NCBI GenBank assembly: GCA_903894655.1
Contig: CAITQY010000534.1
Span: 1-7,502, forward strand
DNA length: 7,502 bases
Source of the DNA: an uncultured Gemmatimonadota bacterium
GTDB lineage: Bacteria > Gemmatimonadota > Gemmatimonadetes > Gemmatimonadales > Gemmatimonadaceae
Reading direction: 5' to 3'
Shown: piece by piece, positions 1 to 6,043 of the stretch
Layout: the number at the start of each line of letters is the position of its first letter
Position numbering within the stretch: position 1 is the first letter of the stretch
Program-made: the position numbers and the translations under genes
Notes under the pieces: generated by a model
Seen by the model: the letters and a program-made list of their open reading frames with translations, nothing else
Databases searched by the model: none
What the model was told of the DNA's origin: nothing

Positions 1-104
1 ATCGGTGTGATCCGTGTTCCGGCTGTTTCGGGGCTTGCCGATTGGTCGGTGCGCGGCGGCGAGCTTGTGAACTGCCGGAACACGGAGACCACGGATCACA
101 CCGA
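1..104. repeat. Large imperfect inverted repeat (bulged hairpin), repeat copy 1
   Basis: Bases 2-16 (TCGGTGTGATCCGTG) are the exact reverse complement of 90-104. Bases 17-23 (TTCCGGC) pair with 74-80, leaving a 9-nt bulge (81-89, CACGGAGAC) on the right arm only. The inner arm can also pair in another register: 13-23 with 74-84 over 11 bp. The loop is about 50 nt. The right arm is built of CACGGA-type words typical of intergenic hairpin repeats in many high-GC genomes. The left edge of the window cuts the region, so the element may extend further. I see no transposase or target-site signature. Function unknown; as RNA it would form a long stem. Confidence 0.75.
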
Positions 105-151
105 AAACAACACGGGTAAGCGGTGTGCGTGTCCGCGGATGGTGCAGGCCG

Positions 152-194
152 CCGATCAACGCTTTGGCGTATCCGTGTGGGTTCCGTTGATCGG
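152..194. repeat. 10-bp perfect inverted repeat between the two direct repeats
   Basis: CCGATCAACG (152-161) and CGTTGATCGG (185-194) are exact reverse complements separated by 23 nt. The right arm runs into the start of repeat copy 2. The loop contains ATCCGTG followed by TTCCG, a degenerate version of the word in the neighbouring repeats. On the minus strand it lies about 85 nt beyond the copA stop, so it could shape the end of the copper-operon transcript. No U-tract follows, so it is not called an intrinsic terminator. Confidence 0.55.
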
Positions 195-270
195 TGTGAT
201 CCGTGTTCCGGCTGTTTCGGGGCTTGCCGATTGGTCGGTGCGCGGCGGCGAGCTCGTGAACCGCCGGAAC
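190..270. repeat. 81-bp direct repeat, copy 2, next to the copA 3' end
   Basis: Bases 190-270 repeat 1-81 at an offset of 189 bp with two mismatches (255 versus 66 and 262 versus 73). Similarity stops at 271, nine bases before the copA stop codon at 280-282. This copy therefore has the left arm and loop of the hairpin seen in copy 1 but lacks the outer right arm (equivalent of 82-104). It looks like a truncated copy or the edge of a tandem duplication. Both copies can be read as a repeated peptide in one frame, but nothing suggests coding. Confidence 0.85.
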
Positions 271-279
271 CGCGACGCG

Positions 280-2697
280 TTACGTCGTGAAACGTCGCAG
301 TCGCAAACTGTTCGAGACCACACTCACCGAACTGAAAGCCATGGCCGCGCTGGCCAGAATGGGACTGAGCATCAGCCCGAAGGCGGGATACAACACACCG
401 GCCGCCACGGGAATCCCGATCACGTTGTACACGAAGGCCCAGAACAGATTCTGTTTCATCGTGCGCATGGTGCGCCGCGACAGGGCGATCGCCTGGGCCG
501 CGGTGCGCAGATCACCGCGCATGAGCACGATGTCGCCGGCTTCGATGGCGACGTCGGTGCCGGTTCCCATGGCCATGCCCACATCCGCCTGCGCCAGTGC
601 CGGGGCGTCGTTGACGCCGTCGCCGATCATCGCCACCACGTGTCCCAACGCCTGCAATCGGGTAATCTCCGCCACCTTGCCCGCCGGCAGCACGCCGGCC
701 ACGACGCGATCGATGCCGGCTAGGCGAGCTACTGCGCCAGCGGTGCGCGCGTTGTCGCCGGTCAGCATCACGACCTCGAGCCCCATCGCGTGCAGCTGCG
801 CGATCGCGTCGCGTGCGCTCGCCTTGATCGGGTCGGCCACCGCGATCACTCCGGCGAGCACCCCATCGACGGCCACGAACATCGGGGTCTTGCCCTCGCT
901 GGCGAGGCGGTCGACCTGCTCCTGCAGCGGCGCAATGCGCACGGCGTAATCGGCCAGCAGCTCGGCGTTGCCGACCGTCAAGGCGAACGTAGTGCCGGAC
1001 ATGTTCACGACACCGATCGCGCCGCGACCGGTGATTGATTCGAAGGTATCCGGCTCCGTCAGGGCAAGTCCGCGATCCTTCGCGTGCTGCACGATGGCAT
1101 CGGCCAGTGGATGCTCGCTGCGTGACTCCAGCGACGCAACCAGCTGCAGGAGCTCGGCTTCGCGGTGCGCGAAGGCGCCGCTCGGCGCCAGCACGAGGTC
1201 TGTGACCGCCGGCTTCCCCTCGGTAACGGTACCCGTTTTATCGAGCACCACGGTGGTCACATCGCCCGCCCGCTGCAGCGCTTCGCCGCCCTTGATCAGC
1301 ACCCCGAGCTCGGCCCCTTTGCCGGTGGCCACCATGACGGCCGTGGGCACCGCGAGCCCCATGGCACAGGGACAGGCGATGATCAGCACGGCCACGGACG
1401 CCGCGAAGGCGCGCACCGCCGGCGCCTGCTCGGCCGCGATGAACCACACCACGAAGGTGACGACCGCGAGAGACAGGACGACGGGTACGAAGATGCCGGA
1501 GATGCGGTCTGCGAGTCGTTGAATCGGTGCGCGCGACCCTTGCGCGTCGCGCATAAGCTTGACGATCTGCGCGAGCACGCTGTCGCCGCCCAAGGTGGTG
1601 GCACGATAGCGGAAGGCACCGGTGGTGTTCATGGTGCCACCGATCACGCGGTCACCAACGCCCTTGGTCACCGGCATCGATTCGCCGGTGAGCATGCTTT
1701 CGTTGACCGCGCTGCGGCCGGCGAGGATGGCACCGTCCACCGGGATCCGTTCGCCCGGGCGGACGATCACGGTGTCGCCGGCCAGTACCGATTCGACCGG
1801 CAGATCGCGCTCCGCGTCATCCCGCAGCACACGCGCCGTTTTCGGCTGCAGATGCACGAGGGCCCGCAGCGCCGATGAGGTGCGCTGCGTGGCGCGCGCC
1901 TCGAACGTGTTGCCGGTGAGGATCAACGCGATGATGAGGATGACTGCTTCGTAGTACACATCGGGCGCCACCCCGCGGTTGATGAAGAACTCGGGCGCGA
2001 CGGTGGCCACCAGCGAGTACAAAAAGGCTGCTCCGGTGCCGACCGCCACCAGCGTGTTCATGTCGGCGGCGTGATGCCGAAAGGCGCTCCAAGCGCCGGC
2101 GTAGAAGTGGCGACCGGCCCATGCCATCACGCCGAGCGTGAGCACGAGCAGCAGCCAGGTAGTGACGCGCGGGTCGACGGCGTACATCCATGGGGCCGCG
2201 CGGCGCAGCGCGGGATCGAGCACGGTCATGGTCCAGCGCATGAACGGATCGCCCACGGTGGAGGCACCGCCGTGCGCGTGCATCGTGGCGGCGAGCTGGC
2301 TCATGAGCGGCATCGAGATGAGCATCGCGAACAGGCCCACGATGCCGCTTACGATCGCCTTGCGGCGCACGGCGACATACTCGGTCGTCGCGCGGTCGTC
2401 GCGCGCATCCTGCTCTTGGAGCGCCGTCTGATCAGGCACCGCCAGTGACGCGCCGTAGCCCACGTCGCGGATCACCTCCACCAGCGTTTCCGGGGAGGTA
2501 GTGGCCGGGTCGAAGGTGACGGTGGCGTCGTTGAGAATCAGGTTCACGGTGGCGTCGTTGACGCCCGGCTGCTTCTGCAGTGTGCGCTGCACGCGCGACT
2601 GACACGCCGCGCAGGTCATCCCCGTGACCGGGATGCGAATGGTGCGCGGCCCCGTGGCCGCGGGCGCGCTCGTGGGTGCCGTCATGGGCGCCGTCAC
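280..2697 (-). CDS. copA: Cu(I)-exporting P1B-1-type ATPase (CopA)
   Basis: An ATP-driven inner-membrane pump that exports Cu(I) from the cytoplasm. Starting at GTG 2697 it has 805 residues, normal for a one-HMA CopA. In order: N-terminal HMA domain with GMTCAAC (CxxC 29-32); about eight membrane spans (near 114-135, 179-197, 215-237, 250-263, 402-422, 433-456, 751-771, 774-796); actuator TGES 337-340; ion-site CPC 442-444; phosphorylation site DKTGT with Asp486; nucleotide-binding SEHP with the HP pair at 529-530; hinge GDGVNDAPA 692-700. YN 757-758 in span 7 and MAFSS 786-790 in span 8 are the established Cu(I)-selectivity signature, separating it from Zn or Cd pumps. The GTG start is chosen because AAAGGA (2704-2709) lies 6 nt upstream and the preceding microprotein stops in the same GTGA. 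An upstream GTG at 2790 would add 31 hydrophilic residues overlapping that microprotein and is not favoured. It is the last gene of the copper operon. Confidence 0.96.
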   Translation of the reverse strand: MTAPMTAPTSAPAATGPRTIRIPVTGMTCAACQSRVQRTLQKQPGVNDATVNLILNDATVTFDPATTSPETLVEVIRDVGYGASLAVPDQTALQEQDARDDRATTEYVAVRRKAIVSGIVGLFAMLISMPLMSQLAATMHAHGGASTVGDPFMRWTMTVLDPALRRAAPWMYAVDPRVTTWLLLVLTLGVMAWAGRHFYAGAWSAFRHHAADMNTLVAVGTGAAFLYSLVATVAPEFFINRGVAPDVYYEAVILIIALILTGNTFEARATQRTSSALRALVHLQPKTARVLRDDAERDLPVESVLAGDTVIVRPGERIPVDGAILAGRSAVNESMLTGESMPVTKGVGDRVIGGTMNTTGAFRYRATTLGGDSVLAQIVKLMRDAQGSRAPIQRLADRISGIFVPVVLSLAVVTFVVWFIAAEQAPAVRAFAASVAVLIIACPCAMGLAVPTAVMVATGKGAELGVLIKGGEALQRAGDVTTVVLDKTGTVTEGKPAVTDLVLAPSGAFAHREAELLQLVASLESRSEHPLADAIVQHAKDRGLALTEPDTFESITGRGAIGVVNMSGTTFALTVGNAELLADYAVRIAPLQEQVDRLASEGKTPMFVAVDGVLAGVIAVADPIKASARDAIAQLHAMGLEVVMLTGDNARTAGAVARLAGIDRVVAGVLPAGKVAEITRLQALGHVVAMIGDGVNDAPALAQADVGMAMGTGTDVAIEAGDIVLMRGDLRTAAQAIALSRRTMRTMKQNLFWAFVYNVIGIPVAAGVLYPAFGLMLSPILASAAMAFSSVSVVSNSLRLRRFTT

Positions 2698-2804
2698 GGG
2701 ACGTCCTTTGGTGGCGTGGTTTTGCCGGCCAGAAAGAAGTACCAGTTGATCCACGCGATCAGCACCACCCCGGCGATCACGACGAGCCACTCGCTGCGGC
2801 TCAT
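2694..2804 (-). CDS. 36-aa single-span membrane microprotein in the copper operon
   Basis: Not an annotated family I can name with certainty. The ORF encodes 36 residues: a short polar start (MSRSEW), one hydrophobic span (about residues 7-25) ending in an aromatic belt WINWYFF (18-24), then a short Lys/Pro-rich tail (KTTPPKDVP). It has a good ribosome site: AGGAG ends five bases before the ATG. It starts 13 nt after the copZ-like stop, and its TGA overlaps the copA GTG as GTGA, so translation is probably coupled. Short N-terminal spans of this kind also anchor cupredoxin-like proteins near copper pumps (recalled, not checked), so it may be a truncated anchor that lost its cupredoxin domain, or a genuine small partner of CopA. 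It has no Cys, His or Met cluster apart from the initiator Met, so direct copper binding is unlikely. Confidence 0.7.
   Translation of the reverse strand: MSRSEWLVVIAGVVLIAWINWYFFLAGKTTPPKDVP
2704..2709 (-). promoter_or_regulatory. Ribosome binding site that decides the copA start
   Basis: On the minus strand AAAGGA is followed by six bases (CGTCCC) and then GTG at 2697-2695. This spacing is near ideal, whereas the next candidate, ATG at 2685, would be 18 nt away. The site lies inside the 3' end of the upstream 36-codon ORF, consistent with translational coupling. Confidence 0.7.
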
Positions 2805-2817
2805 GACGGCTCCTGAG

Positions 2818-3027
2818 CTAGGCGGCCGACACGACGTGGTAGCCTTCTTCTTCCACGGCCGTGGTGATGTCGGTCGGCGTGGTGGCGGTCGGGTCGTATT
2901 CCACCGAGGCCGTGCCGATGGCCACCTGATCGACCGTGACGCCGGGCACGCCCTTGAGGGCGCGCGTGACGCCGGCCACGCAATGACCGCAGGTCATGCC
3001 GGTGATCTGCATCGTGAGCTTGTCCAT
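2818..3027 (-). CDS. copZ: Copper chaperone, heavy-metal-associated (HMA) domain, CopZ-like
   Basis: A 69-residue cytosolic protein consisting of one HMA domain, the usual CopZ/Atx1 length. It would bind Cu(I) through the two cysteines of GMTCGHC (C13 and C16) and pass it to the similar N-terminal domain of the adjacent CopA. The fold pattern is visible: first strand (residues 3-9), metal loop, helix with GVTRALKGVPGV, strand VEYDPTATTP (42-51), second helix (about 52-60), and the GYHVV ending. His15 inside the CxxC is common in bacterial chaperones of this type. It is the first gene of the operon, about 40 nt behind the predicted transcription start. GGTGGA (3031-3036) lies three bases before the ATG. 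A second in-frame ATG at codon 6 (3012) is possible but would remove the first strand. Metal specificity is inferred from the CopA neighbour. Confidence 0.93.
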   Translation of the reverse strand: MDKLTMQITGMTCGHCVAGVTRALKGVPGVTVDQVAIGTASVEYDPTATTPTDITTAVEEEGYHVVSAA

Positions 3028-3073
3028 CGATCCACCCGTTGAAATGAGGAATGGGGGTTATGCGTCTCCTTTC

Positions 3074-3102
3074 AATATATATACCCCCCACCCCTATGTC
3101 AA
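3074..3102 (-). promoter_or_regulatory. Sigma70-type promoter of the copper operon
   Basis: On the minus strand there is a perfect -35 hexamer TTGACA (3102-3097), a 17-bp spacer (3096-3080) and a -10 hexamer TATATT (3079-3074). Transcription would start near 3067, giving a 5' leader of about 40 nt before the copZ-like ATG. The 17-bp spacer argues against a CueR/MerR-type activator, whose copper promoters have a stretched 19-20 bp spacer, and favours control by a repressor. Confidence 0.8.
3079..3098 (-). promoter_or_regulatory. Possible CsoR/RcnR-like operator in the promoter spacer
   Basis: The promoter spacer reads TAGGGGTGGGGGGTATA on the minus strand: two G-tracts (4 and 6) flanked by TA steps. 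CsoR/RcnR-family repressors recognise G/C-tracts flanked by TA-rich ends, and bound here one would block RNA polymerase. The match is of character only: the tracts lie on the same strand rather than as the inverted TACCC...GGGTA of several known CsoR sites, and no csoR gene lies in the window. Confidence 0.35.
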
Positions 3103-3153
3103 CCGCCGTTCGCGGCTCTGCTGGCGGCCACGGTCGATGCCGCAGAACCGATC

Positions 3154-3239
3154 ACGCAGAGAAGCAGAGGACACAGAGCACGCAGAGGGCGTCAATTGTG
3201 ATCAACTCTGCGTGCTCAGCGCTCTCTGGCTCTCTGCGT
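3154..3239. repeat. Long inverted repeat of ACGCAGAG words (hairpin, 34-nt arms)
   Basis: The left arm 3154-3187 and right arm 3206-3239 are reverse complements at 28 of 34 positions, with an 18-nt loop (3188-3205). The outer 9 bp and inner 12 bp are perfect. Each arm is made of short related words (ACGCAGAG, AGCAGAGG, ACACAGAG, ACGCAGAG). It sits in the gap between the divergent copper operon and the propeller gene, 63 nt before the latter's ATG. No T-run follows on either side, so it is not a standard terminator. It resembles intergenic hairpin repeats scattered in many environmental genomes. It is similar in style to, but distinct from, the element at 1-104. Confidence 0.8.
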
Positions 3240-3302
3240 AATCCGGTACCCGCATCATGCGTCGACGCTGGCGATGGTATGCGTCGCGCCGCAAGTTGAG
3301 GA

Positions 3303-4475
3303 ATGAGCATATCCCGTCTTGTCGTCGTTCTTCTCGCGGTATCGTGGCCCCTCGCCGATTCACACGCCCAGGCACCCCTGCCGACGTTCGATCGTGTGCT
3401 CCTGCTCGAGACCACATCCGAAACCTCCGCCAATGCCAGCATTGGCGATGTGAACGGCGACGGCAAGCCGGACATCATGCTCGCCAAGGGTCGCCATTGG
3501 CCGTTGATAGACCGGGTCCTGCTTGGCGACGGGAAGGGCGGCTTTGCGCCCGCCACCGATCTCGGTACGGCGTCCGATCGCTCATACGCGGCGCGCCTGG
3601 TGGATCTCGATCGGGACGGCGATCTCGACGTCGTGCTCAGTAACGACCGTCCTGATCCGAAGCTCGTATACCTCAACGACGGCAAGGGGCACTTCACGGT
3701 GGGCTCGACCTTCGGCAAGGCCGAGTGGCCCACGCGGAACGCCAGTGTGGCGGATGTGAACGGCGACGGCCTGCCCGATATCATCGTCGCGAACCGCTAC
3801 GGCAAGAACCCCGGCGGCAACTACCTCTGCCTGAATCGCGGGGCGGGGCGTTTCGACGACCAGTGCCAGCGCTTCTCGCAGGAGTCGGCCACCACGATCA
3901 CCCCGGCCGATGTGAACGGCGACGGCCTGGTGGACCTCATCGTGCCGCACCGCGATGGCGGGCAGAGCATGGTCTACATCCAGCAGGCGCGCACCGGTGC
4001 GGCGCCGGCGTTTACCGGCGTGCCGTTCGGTCCGACCGACGCCGCCATTCGGGCGTCGGAGGCGGGCGACTTCAACGGCGATGGGTTGGTCGATCTCGTC
4101 GCAATCGACGAAGCGAACGGCCTCTCACTCTATGCCGGTACCCGGGACGGCGGCTTTGCGCCGGGTACGTCCTTTGGGCGGGAGCGAACGGCGCCGTACG
4201 CGCTGGCCGTCGGCGATTTAAACGCAGATGGCTTGTTGGATGTCGTCGTCGGGTATGTGGAAGGGGAGTCGGTGGCGTACATCCGCACCGGTGCCACCGT
4301 CGCGCGGGTACGGTTCGGCGACGGGAAGGGCACGGTGTACGGCTTCGCCATCGGCGACGTGGACATGGATGGTCAGATGGACATCGCGGCGGGGCGTTCG
4401 GAAGCGCCGAATGTGCTGTACTTCGGAAAAAAGAGCGCGGTGACGTCGCCGCGGGGGGCCGCGCCGCGCCGATAG
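3303..4475 (+). CDS. Exported FG-GAP/VCBS-repeat seven-bladed beta-propeller protein
   Basis: A 390-residue secreted or periplasmic protein of unknown specific role. Residues 1-23 form a Sec signal peptide (SISRLVVVLLAVSW core, likely cut after SHA at 22). Seven calcium-loop motifs follow at about 50-residue spacing: DVNGDGKPD 49-57, DLDRDGDLD 101-109, DVNGDGLPD 151-159, DVNGDGLVD 203-211, DFNGDGLVD 256-264, DLNADGLLD 305-313, DVDMDGQMD 352-360. Seven repeats match the integrin-alpha-like propeller fold, so the mature protein is essentially one complete propeller with a short basic tail and no extra domain, anchor or sorting signal. Such domains usually bind calcium and serve as adhesion or scaffold surfaces. 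An in-frame TGA at 3297-3299 precludes an upstream start. GAGGA (3298-3302) abuts the ATG with no spacer, which is unusual. It is transcribed away from the copper operon. The glycosyltransferase downstream begins about 210 nt after the stop. Confidence 0.9.
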   Translation: MSISRLVVVLLAVSWPLADSHAQAPLPTFDRVLLLETTSETSANASIGDVNGDGKPDIMLAKGRHWPLIDRVLLGDGKGGFAPATDLGTASDRSYAARLVDLDRDGDLDVVLSNDRPDPKLVYLNDGKGHFTVGSTFGKAEWPTRNASVADVNGDGLPDIIVANRYGKNPGGNYLCLNRGAGRFDDQCQRFSQESATTITPADVNGDGLVDLIVPHRDGGQSMVYIQQARTGAAPAFTGVPFGPTDAAIRASEAGDFNGDGLVDLVAIDEANGLSLYAGTRDGGFAPGTSFGRERTAPYALAVGDLNADGLLDVVVGYVEGESVAYIRTGATVARVRFGDGKGTVYGFAIGDVDMDGQMDIAAGRSEAPNVLYFGKKSAVTSPRGAAPRR

Positions 4476-4626
4476 GGTTCGTGGCACGTCGCGGCTGTCA
4501 TTGTGAACGGGAGTCCGCCAAGTTTCGACGGCCCTGTCGTTTGCCTGCTCCTCGCTTCTGACGTGTCGCATGCCTGTCGTCCCTCAACGGATTGTCGTCG
4601 AAGTCGGTGCCGGATCGCGTTCCCCG

Positions 4627-4655
4627 CGAGTGCTTCCCCCTCGAGTGCTTCCCCC
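4627..4655. repeat. Short tandem repeat (14-bp word, 15-bp period)
   Basis: CGAGTGCTTCCCCC occurs at 4627-4640 and again at 4642-4655 without mismatch. It lies in the gap just before the glycosyltransferase start, 11 nt upstream of the AGGAG site. No function is evident. It makes the open frame upstream of the gene look like low-complexity sequence rather than protein. Confidence 0.7.
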
Positions 4656-4685
4656 GCTGCCGCCCGAGGAGTGGCGACTGCGCTC

Positions 4686-5744
4686 GTGAACGCGGTCGCG
4701 CCGTTTCTGTCGGTGGTGGTCCCGGCCTATCGCTGTGCCGCCTACCTGCAGCAGACCTTGCAGGGGCTACAGGCCAGCGATCTGCCGCGGGCGTCATGGG
4801 AACTGATCCTCGTGGACGACGGCAGTCCCGACGACACCGCCGACGTGGCGCGCGCGGTGGCCGATCAGGTGCTGCGCGTGGCCGACGGTCCGCGCGGCCC
4901 CGCGCACGCTCGCAACATGGGAGCGCGCGCCGCCACGGGCACGGTGCTGGTGTTCATCGACGCCGATGTCGTGGTCGCTCCGAGCACGCTCCGTGGCTTC
5001 GCCGCGCACTTTACGGCCGATCCCACCCTCGGGGCGGCGTTCGGCGCGTACGATGACGCGCCGGCGGCAACGGATTTCATCTCGCAGTATCGCAACCTGC
5101 TGCATCGCTACGTGCATACGCTGCACCCGGGCGAGGCCGACACGTTCTGGGCGGGCTGCGGCGCGGTGCGGCGCGACACGTTTCTGGCCGTCGGCGGGTT
5201 CGACGCCGTGCGCTATCCGCGTCCGCAGATCGAGGACATCGAGCTGGGCTATCGCCTGCGCGAGGCTGGCGCGCGCATCCTGCTCGACCCCGACCTGCAG
5301 GGCAAGCATCTCAAGCGATGGACCTTCGGCAACATGGTGCGCACCGATTTGCGTGAGCGCGCCATTCCCTGGATGCATCTGATCCTTCGGCGCGGCGGAG
5401 CGATGCAGCGCGGACCGCTCAATCTCCGCGTGCGGGAGAAGTTATATACGGTGTTCACGGCCGTGGCGGTTGCGGCCACACTGGGCGCGCTCGTGTTCGC
5501 GAACAATGCGTTGGCGTATTTCTCCGTGATGTGCGTGGTCGCCGTGCTGCTGGGGAACGCGCCGCTGTTGTCATGGTTCGGCTCGCGCCGTGGTTTCTTC
5601 TTCGCCGTCGGTGTGGCGCCGCTGCGGCTGCTGTACTACTTCGAGGCCGGTCTGGGTGCCGCTTGGGTGATCCTGACCCGCCAGCAGCCGGTCGGCCCGG
5701 TTCGGCTCCCTCCCCTTACGGCGCATGAGCACGCGGCGTCGTAA
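4686..5744 (+). CDS. Family 2 glycosyltransferase with C-terminal membrane segments
   Basis: Predicted to transfer a sugar from a nucleotide-sugar donor to an envelope or polysaccharide acceptor at the cytoplasmic face of the membrane; acceptor unknown. With GTG 4686 it has 352 residues. GT-A fold landmarks: VVPAYR 11-16, nucleotide-binding DDGSPD 44-49, GPAHARNMGA 71-80, metal-binding DAD 92-94, acceptor-side WAGCGAVRR 155-163, GGFD 170-173, and the catalytic-base region IEDIELGYRL 182-191 (ED 183-184). HLKRWT 208-213 follows. Two to three hydrophobic segments (about 256-272, 275-295, 303-331) suggest membrane attachment. Start choice: the frame is open back to GTG 4503, but 4503-4670 encodes Ser/Arg/Cys-rich sequence with atypical codons and a tandem repeat. 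AGGAG (4667-4671) lies 14 nt before GTG 4686, and GTG 4671 is the other candidate. Conserved sequence begins at residue 8, so either start leaves the enzyme intact. Confidence 0.9.
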   Translation: MNAVAPFLSVVVPAYRCAAYLQQTLQGLQASDLPRASWELILVDDGSPDDTADVARAVADQVLRVADGPRGPAHARNMGARAATGTVLVFIDADVVVAPSTLRGFAAHFTADPTLGAAFGAYDDAPAATDFISQYRNLLHRYVHTLHPGEADTFWAGCGAVRRDTFLAVGGFDAVRYPRPQIEDIELGYRLREAGARILLDPDLQGKHLKRWTFGNMVRTDLRERAIPWMHLILRRGGAMQRGPLNLRVREKLYTVFTAVAVAATLGALVFANNALAYFSVMCVVAVLLGNAPLLSWFGSRRGFFFAVGVAPLRLLYYFEAGLGAAWVILTRQQPVGPVRLPPLTAHEHAAS

Positions 5745-6043
5745 CGCGGCACCCGTTCCCTTCCGCAACGGCCTGTGCACCACTCTCGCTCACGCCGTAC
5801 GGCCACCGCGGGTCGTACATCGGCCGTAACCAACCGGCGCCCCCCGTCGATCCCGCCCACCACACTGGCGGAGGAGCACGAATGTGAACGGGTGGTCGGG
5901 CCGGCCCCTCGGATGGATTCGCATCGCCGCAATTGAGTAAGGCGACGGCGCCAATCCCGAGGCGGAGCGCGCGCCAACGGGGTCGCGTTCGCCGAGCGGA
6001 CACCGCCGCTCACAGCTTCAGGAAATAGTCGTCATGTTTCGGC
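5745..6043. other. Intergenic gap without a convincing gene
   Basis: These 299 bases lie between the glycosyltransferase and the lipoprotein gene. Visible items: TACGGCC (5798-5804) and GGCCGTA (5822-5828) form a 7-bp stem with a 17-nt loop; GGAGGAG (5870-5876) precedes an ATG that is followed at once by TGA, and a 19-codon GTG frame (5884-5940); and a minus-strand frame (5716-6003) encodes 95 residues with mixed codon use. None has enough support to be called a gene. I see no clear promoter hexamers and no run of T after the stem. Confidence 0.5.

Noticed and set aside
7..723. Plus-strand frame of 238 codons encoding a repeated peptide across the direct repeats
   Set aside because: The repetition comes from the DNA repeat, and most of the frame is antisense to the C-terminal part of copA. 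The peptide has no recognisable domain.
3080..3096. CueR/MerR-type copper operator
   Set aside because: The spacer is 17 bp, not 19-20, and there is no dyad of the CueR type.
3079..3098. G-quadruplex
   Set aside because: Only two G-tracts are present; four are needed for an intramolecular quadruplex.
3152..3784. Minus-strand frame of 210 codons opposite the propeller gene
   Set aside because: Its repeated peptides are the antisense of the calcium loops, and its end is the hairpin repeat read as protein.
4503..4685. In-frame N-terminal extension of the glycosyltransferase from GTG 4503
   Set aside because: It encodes Ser/Arg/Cys-rich sequence with atypical codons and a short tandem repeat, whereas GT2 proteins normally begin a few residues before VVPAYR.
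5884..5940. 19-codon GTG frame seven bases behind GGAGGAG (5870-5876)
   Set aside because: The ribosome site is attractive, but the 18-residue product has no feature and the ATG at 5882 is followed directly by TGA. One good site in high-GC DNA is not enough.
5716..6003. Minus-strand frame of 95 codons with a vaguely lipoprotein-like start (ALLNC)
   Set aside because: Third-codon GC is only moderate compared with the real genes, there is no recognisable domain, and it overlaps the glycosyltransferase end.
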